From Amnimonas aquatica (lineage in GTDB: Bacteria; Pseudomonadota; Gammaproteobacteria; Pseudomonadales; Moraxellaceae), in NCBI RefSeq assembly GCF_002943415.1, contig NZ_PTQZ01000030.1, positions 684 to 11,918 on the forward strand: a DNA stretch of 11,235 nt. The letters are read 5' to 3'. Under the pieces are notes generated by a model. That model was not told where the DNA came from and did not search any database. It was given only the letters and a program-made list of their open reading frames with translations. The stretch's first letter is position 1, and each line of letters begins with the position of its first letter. The position numbers and the translations under genes were made by a program. Shown here one piece after another: positions 1 to 7,816 of this stretch.

Positions 1-821
<821 letters not shown>

Positions 822-841
822 TGTCGCGAATTCCTGTACTT

Positions 842-862
842 GCGGCCAGCGACCGTGGCCGC
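842..862 (-). other. Small hairpin in the ispG-hisS spacer
   Basis: A perfect 7-bp inverted repeat (842-848 with 856-862) has a 7-base loop and lies between the ispG stop and the hisS ribosome binding site. No U-tract follows it in the direction of transcription, so it does not look like an intrinsic terminator. It could be a leader structure or an mRNA-processing site, or it could be chance in GC-rich DNA. Confidence 0.35.
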
Positions 863-870
863 CGGGTGTT

Positions 871-2004
871 TCATTCGGATGCGGCCCTGACGATCAGGCG
901 GGCCGCTTCGGCCGCCTTCTCGGTCTCTTTCTCGGCTACGCGCGCACGCACCATGGCCTCGATCTCGTCGACCAGGCGGCTGGTGTCGATCAGGTGGCTC
1001 TTCTCGCCGTTGCGATAGACCAGCGAGCGCGGCGCGGCGCCGACCACGCCGATGTCGGCTTCCTTGGCCTCGCCGGGACCGTTGACCTTGCAGCCGATCA
1101 CCGACACGTCCATGGGCGTGCGGATATCTTCCAGCCGGGCTTCGAGCGCGTTCATGACGCGGATGACATCGAACTCCTGCCGCGAGCAGCTCGGGCAGGC
1201 GATGAAGTTGATGCCGTTGGAGCGGATGCCCAGCGACTTCAGGATGTCGAAGCCGATCTTGACCTCGTCCTCCGGCTCCGCCGCCAGCGACACGCGCAGG
1301 GTGTCGCCGATGCCGTCGAGCAGCAGGCCGCCGAGCGCGATGGCCGACTTCACGGTGCCGGAGCGGAACACGCCGGCCTCGGTCACGCCCAGGTGCAGCG
1401 GGTTGTCGATCTGCGCCGACAGCAGGCGGTAGGCATCCAGCGTCAGGAACACGTTGGAGGCCTTCACGCTGACCTTGAACTCGTGGAAGTTCAGGCGGTC
1501 GAGGATGTCGATGTGACGCATGGCCGATTCCAGCAGCGCCTCGCCGGTGGGCTCGCCGTACTTCTTCTGCAGGTCTTTCTCCAGCGAACCGGCGTTGACG
1601 CCGATGCGCATGGAGATGCCGTGGTGGCGTGCCGCCGCCACGACCTCGCGGACCTTGTCGTCGGAGCCGATGTTGCCCGGATTGATGCGCAGGCAGTCGA
1701 CGCCCTTCTCGGCCACGGCCAGGGCAATGCGGTGATCGAAATGGATGTCGGCCACCAGCGGCACGCCCGGCACCTGCTGGCGGATCAGTCCGAAGGCCTC
1801 GGCCGCCTCCATGGACGGCACCGACACACGCACGATATCCGCGCCGGCGCTGACGCAGCGGCGGATCTGGTCAACCGTGGCCGCGACATCGCAGGTTTCG
1901 GTATTGGTCATGGTCTGCACCGTGATCGGCGCATCCCCGCCGACAAAGACGCTGCCGACCCGGATCTTGCGGGTCTGGCGACGCTTGATGGGCGACTCGT
2001 GCAT
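871..2004 (-). CDS. ispG: 4-hydroxy-3-methylbut-2-enyl diphosphate synthase (IspG/GcpE)
   Basis: Penultimate enzyme of the MEP isoprenoid pathway. It reductively converts 2-C-methyl-D-erythritol 2,4-cyclodiphosphate to HMBPP using a [4Fe-4S] cluster and electrons from flavodoxin or ferredoxin. At 377 residues it has the standard length of the short bacterial form. The N-terminal part is the TIM-barrel ([28 protein letters not shown] at about 106-113). The C-terminal cluster domain carries Cys270 and Cys273 in CPSC, Cys305 in GCKVNGPGE, and Glu312, the same positions as the E. coli cluster ligands. The ATG at 2004-2002 follows AGGAACAGGAC. The gap to rodZ upstream is 23 bases and to hisS downstream 49 bases, so it is an operon member. 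As a [4Fe-4S] enzyme it is a likely client of the ISC system encoded in the same window. Confidence 0.98.
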   Translation of the reverse strand: MHESPIKRRQTRKIRVGSVFVGGDAPITVQTMTNTETCDVAATVDQIRRCVSAGADIVRVSVPSMEAAEAFGLIRQQVPGVPLVADIHFDHRIALAVAEKGVDCLRINPGNIGSDDKVREVVAAARHHGISMRIGVNAGSLEKDLQKKYGEPTGEALLESAMRHIDILDRLNFHEFKVSVKASNVFLTLDAYRLLSAQIDNPLHLGVTEAGVFRSGTVKSAIALGGLLLDGIGDTLRVSLAAEPEDEVKIGFDILKSLGIRSNGINFIACPSCSRQEFDVIRVMNALEARLEDIRTPMDVSVIGCKVNGPGEAKEADIGVVGAAPRSLVYRNGEKSHLIDTSRLVDEIEAMVRARVAEKETEKAAEAARLIVRAASE

Positions 2005-2027
2005 GGTTCTGTCCTGTTCCTGCCGGC

Positions 2028-3092
2028 TCAGTTCGTCAGCCTGAAGCTGGCGATCTCGCCGCGCGTGTAGGGCTTGAGGTTCACCGGCTGGCCGTTGCGG
2101 CTGAGCGAGGTGGCCTTGACGTTGCCGATATTGATCGAGAACGGAGGCTGTCCCGTGACAGCCACGACCTGGCCCTGGTTCTTCAGGCCGTAGACCAGTT
2201 CCTGGCCGGTGGCGTCACGCACGCTGATCCAGGAGCGGCCGGTGAAGGTGAAGCTGAGCGTGTCGATGCGCGGACCGGCAGCCGCCGGGGTGGCCGGAAT
2301 GACCACCGAACCCTGGGCGGAGGGGGTGGCGGCCGGATTCGCCGGCACCACCGGGGCGACCGTGGTCACCGGCGTGGCCGGACGCGGCACGGATGCCGCC
2401 GGGCGCGCGGGCTCGGCCGGCAGTGCGTCGATGACCGGCGCGGCGGCCGGCTGCTCGTCGGTCGTCGCGGGCTGCGTGCCCGCCTCGGCCGGCGGCACAT
2501 CGCCGGGCAGTGCCGGAGTGGCCGGCGGCACCAGCTGGGCGGGATCGACCAGCGGCGCTTCGGGCGACGGCGGCAACGTCACGTCCTGCTCCAGCGGCGC
2601 CACCACGTCGATGTCGGAGGCGTGGTCGCCGCTGTTCCAGAACAGGCTGCCGACCACCAGCAGGGCCAACACGGCACCCGACAGGATGACCATGAAGCCG
2701 GGACGCCTGCCGGTGTGCAGGGACTCGCCGCCGGCGTGCAGCACACCGGCCTTGAGCGGCTCCTGCTGCACCGGCGCCGGCGCGCGGCTGCTCCAGAGCT
2801 CGTCGAAGACCGCCACCAGGGTGTCCGGCGACAGCTGCACCAGCTGGGCATAGCGGCGCAGGTAGCCGCGAATGAAGGCCGGCCCGGGCAGGACATCGTA
2901 GTCATCCTGTTCCAGCGCCTGCACGTAGCGCAGCGACAGATTGGTCTCGCGCGCCACCTGCTCGGCGGTCAGGCCGCGCTGCGCGCGCGCCTGCGCCAGC
3001 CGCTCGCCCGGCGAGGCGCGACCGGACGATGCCGCCGGCGTGGCGGAAGGGGTTTCCTGAGTCATGTTCTGCGGCTCGTCGGAAGGGTTCAC
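2028..3092 (-). CDS. rodZ: Cytoskeletal cell-shape protein RodZ
   Basis: RodZ is a bitopic inner-membrane protein that links cytoplasmic MreB filaments to the cell-wall elongation machinery. Its 354 residues show the full family layout. A cytoplasmic helix-turn-helix domain of the HTH_25 type spans about 28-98 ([20 protein letters not shown] and the [12 protein letters not shown] segment). A short basic stretch (TGRRPG) precedes one membrane helix at about 132-152. A long periplasmic Pro/Ala/Val-rich linker runs from about 165 to 275. The C-terminal DUF4115 beta domain covers about 278-352. The start is GTG at 3092-3090, preferred over the in-frame ATG at 3065 because GAGGAA lies 8 bases before the GTG and nothing comparable precedes the ATG. 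The linker is low-complexity and probably fast-evolving. In relatives pilF often separates rlmN and rodZ; here only 26 bases do. Confidence 0.95.
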   Translation of the reverse strand: MNPSDEPQNMTQETPSATPAASSGRASPGERLAQARAQRGLTAEQVARETNLSLRYVQALEQDDYDVLPGPAFIRGYLRRYAQLVQLSPDTLVAVFDELWSSRAPAPVQQEPLKAGVLHAGGESLHTGRRPGFMVILSGAVLALLVVGSLFWNSGDHASDIDVVAPLEQDVTLPPSPEAPLVDPAQLVPPATPALPGDVPPAEAGTQPATTDEQPAAAPVIDALPAEPARPAASVPRPATPVTTVAPVVPANPAATPSAQGSVVIPATPAAAGPRIDTLSFTFTGRSWISVRDATGQELVYGLKNQGQVVAVTGQPPFSINIGNVKATSLSRNGQPVNLKPYTRGEIASFRLTN

Positions 3093-3100
3093 GGCGATCG

Positions 3101-3106
3101 TTCCTC
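3101..3106 (-). promoter_or_regulatory. Ribosome binding site deciding the rodZ GTG start
   Basis: GAGGAA on the minus strand lies 8 bases upstream of the GTG at 3092. It favours that start over the ATG nine codons downstream. Confidence 0.7.
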
Positions 3107-3118
3107 GAATGGGGTTCG

Positions 3119-4369
3119 TCAGTTCCGGGTTCTCAGGATTTCATTGTCGCGATTGCGCGCCTGCCAGCGCTCGGCGCGCCGGGTGCGGTCCTTGACCTGG
3201 CCGACCAGCTGGCCGCAGGCGGCATCGATGTCATCACCGCGCGTGGTCCGGATGGTACAGGTAAAGCCGGCGCGGATGAGCTGATTCTGGAATTCCACGA
3301 TCCGCGCCCGCGGCGTGCTGCCATAAGGCGCATGCGGGAACGGATTGAAGGGAATCAGGTTGATCTTGCTCGGCACGTCGCGCAGCAGCTCGATGAGCTG
3401 GCGCGCGTGGACGTCCTGGTCGTTGACGCCATCGAGCATGACGTATTCCATGGTGACCTTGCGCCGACCGACCTCGCTGCCCTGATGGTGCACCAGCCAG
3501 CGGCGGCAGGACGCCATGAGATCCTTGAGCGGGTACTTGCGATTGATCGGCACCAGCTCGTCGCGCAGCTCGTCGTTGGGCGCGTGCAGCGACACCGCCA
3601 GCGACACGTCCATGGTCTGCGTGAGCTTGTCGAGCATGGGCACCACGCCCGAGGTCGACAGCGTGACGCGACGCTTGGACAGGCCGTAGGCGAAGTCGTC
3701 GAGCATGAGGTCCATGGCCGGCACCACGGCGTCGAAGTTCAGCAGCGGCTCGCCCATGCCCATCATCACCACGTTGGTGAGCGCGCGCGTGCGCGTCAGC
3801 TCGCCCTGGGCATTGCGGCCGCTGAACTCGCCTTCGTCGAGGTAGGACTTGTTGGCGATCCAGACCTGGCCAATGATCTCGGCCGGCGTCAGGTCGCGCT
3901 GGAAGCCCTGCTTGCCGGTCGAGCAGAAGCTGCAGTCGAGGGCGCAGCCCACCTGCGAGGACACGCACAGGGTCTTGCGGTCACCGTCGGGAATGAGCAC
4001 GGTCTCGACCATGGCGTTCTCGCCGACCTTGATCACCCACTTGCGGGTACCGTCGGCGGAGAAGTGCTTGTAGGTCACTTCCGGCGCGCGCACCTCGGCG
4101 AACTGCTCGAGCTTGACGCGCAGCGACTTGGCGAGGTTGGTCATTTCAGCGAAATCGCTGACGCCCTGCTGGTGTATCCACTTCATGACCTGGCCGGCGC
4201 GGAACTTCTTCTCGCCGATGGTGGCGAAGAAGTCTTCCATCTGCTGGCGGCTCATGCCCAGCAGGTTGACCCGGGCTGACGCGTCGGCGACGGGCGTGCC
4301 CGCCTGCGGGGCAGCGGCGTTCGCCAGTGCGGAGGTCGCCGTGACGACGGCGGGCGTTGCTTCACTCAT
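3119..4369 (-). CDS. rlmN: Dual-specificity 23S rRNA/tRNA adenine C2-methyltransferase RlmN
   Basis: Radical SAM enzyme that methylates C2 of A2503 in 23S rRNA and of A37 in a set of tRNAs, supporting translation accuracy. Of 416 residues, the first 33 or so are an Ala-rich extension. The conserved start [11 protein letters not shown] follows at 34-44. The [4Fe-4S] ligands of the CxxxCxxC motif are Cys142, Cys146 and Cys149 (GCALDCSFC). The two extra conserved cysteines of the family are Cys135 (LCVSSQ) and Cys385 ([10 protein letters not shown], the residue that is transiently methylated). [12 protein letters not shown] at about 200-211 and [17 protein letters not shown] at about 260-276 are diagnostic. 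The ATG at 4369-4367 gives MSEATP, close to the MSE start of the E. coli protein. A possible promoter lies just upstream. It is followed closely by rodZ and is probably the first gene of an rlmN-rodZ-ispG-hisS unit. Confidence 0.98.
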   Translation of the reverse strand: MSEATPAVVTATSALANAAAPQAGTPVADASARVNLLGMSRQQMEDFFATIGEKKFRAGQVMKWIHQQGVSDFAEMTNLAKSLRVKLEQFAEVRAPEVTYKHFSADGTRKWVIKVGENAMVETVLIPDGDRKTLCVSSQVGCALDCSFCSTGKQGFQRDLTPAEIIGQVWIANKSYLDEGEFSGRNAQGELTRTRALTNVVMMGMGEPLLNFDAVVPAMDLMLDDFAYGLSKRRVTLSTSGVVPMLDKLTQTMDVSLAVSLHAPNDELRDELVPINRKYPLKDLMASCRRWLVHHQGSEVGRRKVTMEYVMLDGVNDQDVHARQLIELLRDVPSKINLIPFNPFPHAPYGSTPRARIVEFQNQLIRAGFTCTIRTTRGDDIDAACGQLVGQVKDRTRRAERWQARNRDNEILRTRN

Positions 4370-4395
4370 GATGCTCTCGACCGGTTGCTACACCA

Positions 4396-4401
4396 ATTAT
4401 G
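4396..4401 (-). promoter_or_regulatory. Possible -10 box of an rlmN promoter
   Basis: CATAAT on the minus strand lies 26 bases before the rlmN ATG, in a short AT-rich patch inside a GC-rich spacer. No recognisable -35 hexamer sits at the proper distance, so the call rests on the -10 and on its position downstream of a hairpin that may end ndk transcripts. Confidence 0.35.
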
Positions 4402-4409
4402 TCGTGGGC

Positions 4410-4425
4410 CTGCGGCGATCCGCAG
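4410..4425 (-). other. Small hairpin upstream of rlmN
   Basis: CTGCGG (4410-4415) and CCGCAG (4420-4425) form a perfect 6-bp stem with a 4-base loop, just upstream of the putative rlmN -10 box. It is one of several stem-loops in the ndk-rlmN spacer. Function unknown. Confidence 0.35.
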
Positions 4426-4442
4426 AGGTTCCGCTTGCGCAA

Positions 4443-4470
4443 AGGCCGCAGCACCGGAGTGCTGCGGCCT
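4443..4470 (-). terminator. Strong GC hairpin after ndk, possible weak terminator
   Basis: A perfect 12-bp inverted repeat (AGGCCGCAGCAC at 4443-4454, partner at 4459-4470) has a 4-base loop. On the minus strand it is followed by only three T residues (4443-4441), then GC-rich sequence. It may cause partial termination after ndk or protect the ndk mRNA 3' end. The short U-tract makes full termination doubtful. Confidence 0.45.
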
Positions 4471-4479
4471 CGTGATGTG

Positions 4480-4512
4480 ACGGGCGAAACCATGGTCTCG
4501 ACCCGTTTTTTT
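4480..4512 (+). terminator. Intrinsic terminator pointing along the plus strand
   Basis: ACGGG (4480-4484) pairs with CCCGT (4502-4506) around an inner CGA..TCG and ACC/GGT stem. Seven T residues (4506-4512) follow directly on the plus strand. This is the classic intrinsic terminator layout, but both neighbouring genes lie on the minus strand and no plus-strand gene leads into it. It may stop antisense transcription, or end an unrecognised small plus-strand transcript. Confidence 0.4.
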
Positions 4513-4550
4513 CACGCGAAACAGGGCGTTGCCACCCCGCTCCGTGCCTG

Positions 4551-4572
4551 CGCGTACCTTAGCGGGTACGCG
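4551..4572 (-). other. Hairpin spanning the ndk stop codon
   Basis: CGCGTACC (4551-4558) and GGTACGCG (4565-4572) form a perfect 8-bp stem. The 6-base loop contains the ndk TAA (4561-4559). No U-tract follows in the minus direction. It could stabilise the mRNA 3' end, or be a by-product of the Arg-Thr-Arg C-terminal codons followed by similar sequence. Confidence 0.4.
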
Positions 4573-4990
4573 GGCAAACTTCCAGCGCGCTGAAGAAGTA
4601 GGCGACTTCGCGGGCGGCGGAGGTGGTCGAATCGGAGCCGTGGGCGGCGTTCTCGTCGATGCTGACGGCGAAATCGGCGCGGATGGTGCCCGGGGCGGCA
4701 TCCTTCGGGTTGGTGGCACCCAGGATGTCACGGTGGGCCAGTACGGCGTTCTCGCCTTCCAGCACGGACACGACGACCGGACCGGAGGTCATGAAGGAGA
4801 CCAGATCCTTGAAGAAGCCGCGCTCGCGGTGCTCGGCGTAGAAGCCTTCGGCTTCGGCCTGGGACAGGTGCTTCATCTTGGCGGCGACGATCTTGAGGCC
4901 GGCCTTTTCGAAACGGCTGTAGATTTCGCCGATGACGTTCTTGCCCACGGCATCCGGCTTGATGATGGACAGGGTGCGTTCGATCGCCAT
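4559..4990 (-). CDS. ndk: Nucleoside diphosphate kinase
   Basis: Transfers the gamma-phosphate of ATP to other (d)NDPs through a phosphohistidine intermediate, balancing NTP and dNTP pools in the cytoplasm. The 143 residues are the usual bacterial length. Hallmarks are [12 protein letters not shown] at 4-15 with the nucleotide-binding Lys11, the [19 protein letters not shown] segment around 80-98, and the active-site motif NAAHGSDS with His117. The C-terminus CPRTR is plausible for the family. The ATG at 4990-4988 has GGAG about 10 bases upstream. A consensus -10 box lies at 5035-5040, so the gene probably has its own promoter despite following the isc operon. A long structured spacer separates it from iscX, and 189 bases with hairpins separate it from rlmN. 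Confidence 0.98.
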   Translation of the reverse strand: MAIERTLSIIKPDAVGKNVIGEIYSRFEKAGLKIVAAKMKHLSQAEAEGFYAEHRERGFFKDLVSFMTSGPVVVSVLEGENAVLAHRDILGATNPKDAAPGTIRADFAVSIDENAAHGSDSTTSAAREVAYFFSALEVCPRTR

Positions 4991-5034
4991 GGTGATGTGC
5001 TCCAGTCAGGCAATGGTTGAATTCCGAGGCGCGC

Positions 5035-5040
5035 ATTATA
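5035..5040 (-). promoter_or_regulatory. -10 box of the ndk promoter
   Basis: A perfect TATAAT on the minus strand, followed by GCGC, would start transcription near 5028 and give a leader of about 38 bases before the ndk ATG. A TTGAAA occurs only 7 bases upstream of the -10, too close to be the -35. No good -35 is seen at 16-18 bases, so the promoter may depend on the -10 alone or on an activator. Confidence 0.6.
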
Positions 5041-5120
5041 CGTGCGCTTTCAAGCGGCCGCCACGGGATTGTCGGACGATCTTTGCTGCCGGTCTGGCGA
5101 TTGCTTTGCCTTGGCGAGAA

Positions 5121-5237
5121 TAGCCCGAGTCCGGGGTGGGTGTGACGGAAACACGCCGTGAACCCATCCATGGGGGCTCGCATGCGCCATCCATGGCGCA
5201 TGACGGTTTCCGCCACACCCACCCCGAAATCGGGCTA
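5121..5237. repeat. Compound palindromic element with 32-base inverted arms
   Basis: The left arm 5121-5152 and right arm 5206-5237 are inverted repeats matching at 28 of 32 positions. They begin TAGCCCGA and end with a CGGAAAC/GTTTCCG pair. The enclosed 53 bases contain two further palindromes: CCCAT-cc-ATGGG (5163-5174) and ATGCGCCAT-cc-ATGGCGCAT (5182-5201). Both share the core CCATCCATGG. Outside the arms, TGCTTTGC (5102-5109) pairs with GCAAAGCA (5247-5254), so the palindrome may extend to about 153 bases. As RNA or extruded DNA it would form a long stem topped by two hairpins. The layout resembles dispersed intergenic repeats (REP- or MITE-like), but only one copy lies in this window, so its repeat nature is inferred. 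Confidence 0.65.
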
Positions 5238-5321
5238 CACGCTGAAGCAAAGCACCGTCGTAGCAGGAACAGGGATTCAAGCGACCCTCAGGTCACTGCA
5301 CCAGCGGTCGTTGCAGCGCGC

Positions 5322-5344
5322 TGTCTGCATGGGCGATGCAGACA
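5322..5344 (-). other. Hairpin just downstream of iscX
   Basis: TGTCTGCAT (5322-5330) and ATGCAGACA (5336-5344) form a perfect 9-bp stem with a 5-base loop, 13 bases past the iscX stop codon in the direction of transcription. No T-run follows on the minus strand, so a classic intrinsic terminator is not supported. It may mark the 3' end of the isc mRNA through processing or protection. Confidence 0.5.
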
Positions 5345-5357
5345 AGACCCGAACGAC

Positions 5358-5555
5358 TCAGACCTCGTCGATCCAGGCCATCTGGATGGCCTCGAGGATC
5401 TTCTCGCCGCAATGGCGCGGGTCGTCATCGAAATCGGGCAGCGCGATCACCCACTGCATGAGATCGGTGAAACGCACCGTGGTCGGGTCGATGTCGGGAT
5501 GCGCCTCGGTCAGGGCGATGGCGATCTCCAGCGAATCGGTCCACTTCAGGCTCAT
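5358..5555 (-). CDS. iscX: Fe-S assembly protein IscX (YfhJ)
   Basis: A 65-residue acidic protein that binds IscS at the site used by frataxin (CyaY) and modulates cysteine desulfurase activity; it also binds iron. [30 protein letters not shown], the acidic DFDDDP patch and the C-terminal [14 protein letters not shown] are all close to the E. coli protein. The frame can be extended to a TTG at 5573. That is rejected because GAGGAG lies inside the extension, 6 bases before the ATG at 5555-5553, and because the shorter form matches the family length. It is the last gene of the isc operon, 24 bases after fdx, and is followed by a hairpin and the gene-free spacer. Confidence 0.95.
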   Translation of the reverse strand: MSLKWTDSLEIAIALTEAHPDIDPTTVRFTDLMQWVIALPDFDDDPRHCGEKILEAIQMAWIDEV

Positions 5556-5561
5556 GTCGGT

Positions 5562-5567
5562 CTCCTC
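5562..5567 (-). promoter_or_regulatory. Ribosome binding site fixing the iscX start
   Basis: GAGGAG on the minus strand, 6 bases upstream of the ATG at 5555, excludes the upstream TTG (5573) as the translation start. Confidence 0.75.
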
Positions 5568-5579
5568 GCGCAATGGCGA

Positions 5580-5918
5580 TCAGTGGCGCTCGGAAGCGTG
5601 GTTGAGCGTGTAGCGGGGAATCTCGACCACCAGGTCCTCGTCGCCGACCACGGCCTGGCAGGACAGGCGCGACTCCGCCTCCAGCCCCCAGGCCTTGTCG
5701 AGCAGGTCCTCTTCCAGCTCGTCGAGCTCGTTCAGCGACTCGAAGCCCTCGCGCACCACGACATGGCAGGTGGTGCAGGCACAGGATTTCTCGCAGGCAT
5801 GCTCGATGTCTATGCCCTGGCGCAGCGCGGCATCGCAGATGGTCTCGCCCGGCTCGGCCTCGATGACCGCGCCTTGCGGGCAGATCTCGTGGTGCGGCAG
5901 CAGGATGATCTGGGGCAT
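5580..5918 (-). CDS. fdx: ISC-type [2Fe-2S] ferredoxin
   Basis: Adrenodoxin-like ferredoxin of the ISC operon, which supplies electrons for cluster assembly on IscU/IscS or for reductive coupling of clusters. It has 112 residues. The four cluster ligands are Cys42, Cys48 and Cys51 in ACEKSCACTTCH, and Cys87 in ESRLSCQAVV, all at the same positions as in E. coli Fdx. Cys46, also found in that protein, is present. The acidic helix ELDELEEDLLDKAWGLEAESRL typical of the class precedes Cys87. The ATG at 5918-5916 is only 2 bases past the hscA stop, with GAGGAA inside the end of hscA, which suggests translational coupling. It stands between hscA and iscX as in most gammaproteobacterial isc operons. 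Confidence 0.97.
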   Translation of the reverse strand: MPQIILLPHHEICPQGAVIEAEPGETICDAALRQGIDIEHACEKSCACTTCHVVVREGFESLNELDELEEDLLDKAWGLEAESRLSCQAVVGDEDLVVEIPRYTLNHASERH

Positions 5919-5920
5919 GG

Positions 5921-7816
5921 TCAGTGTTCCTCGAACTGGTTCAGCGTCTTGCCGGCCATGGCGGTGCGGATGCCGGCATCCATGCGGCGGGCGGCGAAAT
6001 CTTCGCTGGCGTGGTTGAGCGCCTCGGTGGCGGCGGTGATGGCGCCGGCGTCATTGCCGGCGGCCAGCGCCTTGAGCGCCGCCAGACGATCGCTCAGCGC
6101 CTGCTGTTCAGCGCCGGAGAGCAGCGCGGCATCGGCGGCCAGCGCGGCTTCGATGGCGATCCAGAGGCGCTCGGCCTCGGCCCTCGCCTCCTGCAGCGCG
6201 CGCGCGCGCATGTCGGCGACGGCCAGCTCCTGCGACTCGCGCAGCATGCGCAGGATATCGTCGTCGGCCAGTCCCCAGGACGGCTTGACCACGATATCGG
6301 CACGCACGCCGGCCGTGGTCTCCTCGGCGCTGACGCTGAGCAGACCGTCGGCATCGACCTGGAAGCTGACACGGATGCGCGCGGCGCCGGCCACCATGGG
6401 CGGGATGCCGCGCAGCTCGAAGCGCGCCAGCGAACGGCAGTCGGCCACCAGCTCGCGCTCGCCCTGCACCACATGCAGGCTCATGGCGGTCTGGCCATCC
6501 TGGAAGGTGGTGAACTCCTGCGCCCGCGCGACCGGAATGGTGGTGTTGCGGGGAATGACCTTCTCCACCAGGCCGCCGTAGGTCTCCAGACCCAGCGAGA
6601 GCGGAATGACATCGAGCAGCAGCATGTCGCTGTCGGGCTTGTTGCCGGCCAGCACATTGGCCTGCACGGCGGCACCGATGGCCACCACCTGGTCCGGGTC
6701 GAGATGATCCAGCGCCGGCCGGCCGAAGAACTCGGAGACGCGGCGGCGCACCAGCGGTACACGCGTGGAGCCGCCGACCAGCACCACCTCGGCGATGTCC
6801 GCCGGCTTCAGGCCGGCATCGCGCAGGGCACGGCGGCAGGCGCGCAGGGTGTTGTCGACCAGCGGCGCGATCAGCGCCTCGAGGTGCTCGCGGGTGAGCG
6901 TGTCCTGCCAGTCCGCCGGCGCGCCGCCGGTGCCGGCGGCCAGGTTGAGCGTCACCGACTCGCGGCTGCTCAGGGCCTCCTTGACCTTGCGTGCGGTCTG
7001 CAGCAGGCGGCGCTGCACCTCGGCATCGGGGTTGGCGATGCCGGCCCCGGCCATGATCCAGCCGGCGATGGCATGGTCGAAATCATCGCCGCCGAGGGCG
7101 GAATCGCCGCCCGTGGCCAGCACCTCGAACACGCCCTGATTCAGGCGCAGGATGGAAATGTCGAAAGTGCCGCCACCCAGGTCGTAGATGGCATGCACGC
7201 CCTCGGCGGCGTGATCGAGGCCGTAGGCCACGGCGGCGGCGGTGGGCTCGTTGAGCAGGCGCAGCACCTTGAGGCCGGCCAGGCGCGCGGCGTCCTTGGT
7301 GGCCTGGCGCTGGGCCTCGTCGAAATAGGCCGGCACCGTGATGACCGCACCGGCGAGCTCGCCGGCACGCTCGCCGCCGAAGGCCTGCTCGGCGCGCTGG
7401 CGCAGCACGCGCAGGATCTCCGACGATGCTTCGACCGGGCTCTTGTCACCGGCGACGGTGCGGAAATACGGCACGCCGCTGTCATGCGCGACCAGGTCAT
7501 AGGGCAGGCGCTCGCCGAGCTGCTGCGCAGCCTCGACACCGCGACCCATGAAGCGCTTGACCGACACCAGCGTGTTCAGCGCGTCACCGGCGGCGGCCAG
7601 GCGAGCCGCTTCGCCCACCTCGACGCGGCCGTCGGCAAGGTAGCGCACCACGGACGGCAGCAGCACGCTGCCCTGCTCGTCCGGCAGCACGCGCGGCAGG
7701 CCGCTCTGCACCGTGGCGACCAGCGAGTGCGTGGTGCCGAGGTCGATGCCGATGGCCAGGCGGTGCTGGTGCGGCGCCTGGCTCTGGCCCGGCTCGACGA
7801 TCTGCAGCAATGCCAT
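5921..7816 (-). CDS. hscA: Fe-S cluster assembly chaperone HscA (specialised Hsp70)
   Basis: ATP-driven Hsp70-class chaperone that recognises the LPPVK motif of IscU and promotes cluster release to acceptor proteins, together with HscB. It has 631 residues, slightly longer than the 616 of E. coli. The N-terminal nucleotide-binding domain shows the phosphate-1 loop [16 protein letters not shown] at about 21-36, [14 protein letters not shown] at 187-200, [11 protein letters not shown] at 211-221 and [14 protein letters not shown] at 344-357. The linker region [14 protein letters not shown] (399-412) is followed by the substrate-binding beta domain to about 510 and an Ala-rich helical lid. The start ATG overlaps the hscB stop by one base (TGATG), so the pair is probably coupled. 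One small oddity is His30 in GTTHS, where E. coli HscA has Asn. Confidence 0.97.
   Translation of the reverse strand: MALLQIVEPGQSQAPHQHRLAIGIDLGTTHSLVATVQSGLPRVLPDEQGSVLLPSVVRYLADGRVEVGEAARLAAAGDALNTLVSVKRFMGRGVEAAQQLGERLPYDLVAHDSGVPYFRTVAGDKSPVEASSEILRVLRQRAEQAFGGERAGELAGAVITVPAYFDEAQRQATKDAARLAGLKVLRLLNEPTAAAVAYGLDHAAEGVHAIYDLGGGTFDISILRLNQGVFEVLATGGDSALGGDDFDHAIAGWIMAGAGIANPDAEVQRRLLQTARKVKEALSSRESVTLNLAAGTGGAPADWQDTLTREHLEALIAPLVDNTLRACRRALRDAGLKPADIAEVVLVGGSTRVPLVRRRVSEFFGRPALDHLDPDQVVAIGAAVQANVLAGNKPDSDMLLLDVIPLSLGLETYGGLVEKVIPRNTTIPVARAQEFTTFQDGQTAMSLHVVQGERELVADCRSLARFELRGIPPMVAGAARIRVSFQVDADGLLSVSAEETTAGVRADIVVKPSWGLADDDILRMLRESQELAVADMRARALQEARAEAERLWIAIEAALAADAALLSGAEQQALSDRLAALKALAAGNDAGAITAATEALNHASEDFAARRMDAGIRTAMAGKTLNQFEEH

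Larger units (their letters stand above)
4991..5357. other. 367-base gene-free spacer between ndk and iscX
   Basis: No credible gene is seen here. The open frames across it are peptide readings of the palindrome, rich in His, Pro, Trp and Arg, with no family resemblance. From low to high coordinates it holds the ndk leader and -10 box (5035-5040), a 5-bp inverted repeat at 5045-5056, a large compound palindrome (5102-5254), and a 9-bp hairpin (5322-5344) just beyond the iscX stop. In a chromosome region where most gaps are under 50 bases, this spacer stands out. Confidence 0.8.

Noticed and set aside
3029..4279. A 416-codon plus-strand open frame opposite rlmN
   Set aside because: Shadow of rlmN, which is unmistakable on the minus strand. 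It also begins inside rodZ and carries no recognisable domain.
5050..5280. A 76-codon minus-strand open frame across the compound palindrome
   Set aside because: The peptide simply reads through the inverted repeats (repeated Trp/His/Pro/Arg segments). It has no family resemblance and no convincing ribosome binding site.
5556..5573. N-terminal extension of iscX to a TTG codon
   Set aside because: The GAGGAG ribosome binding site lies within the extension and the shorter protein matches the family.
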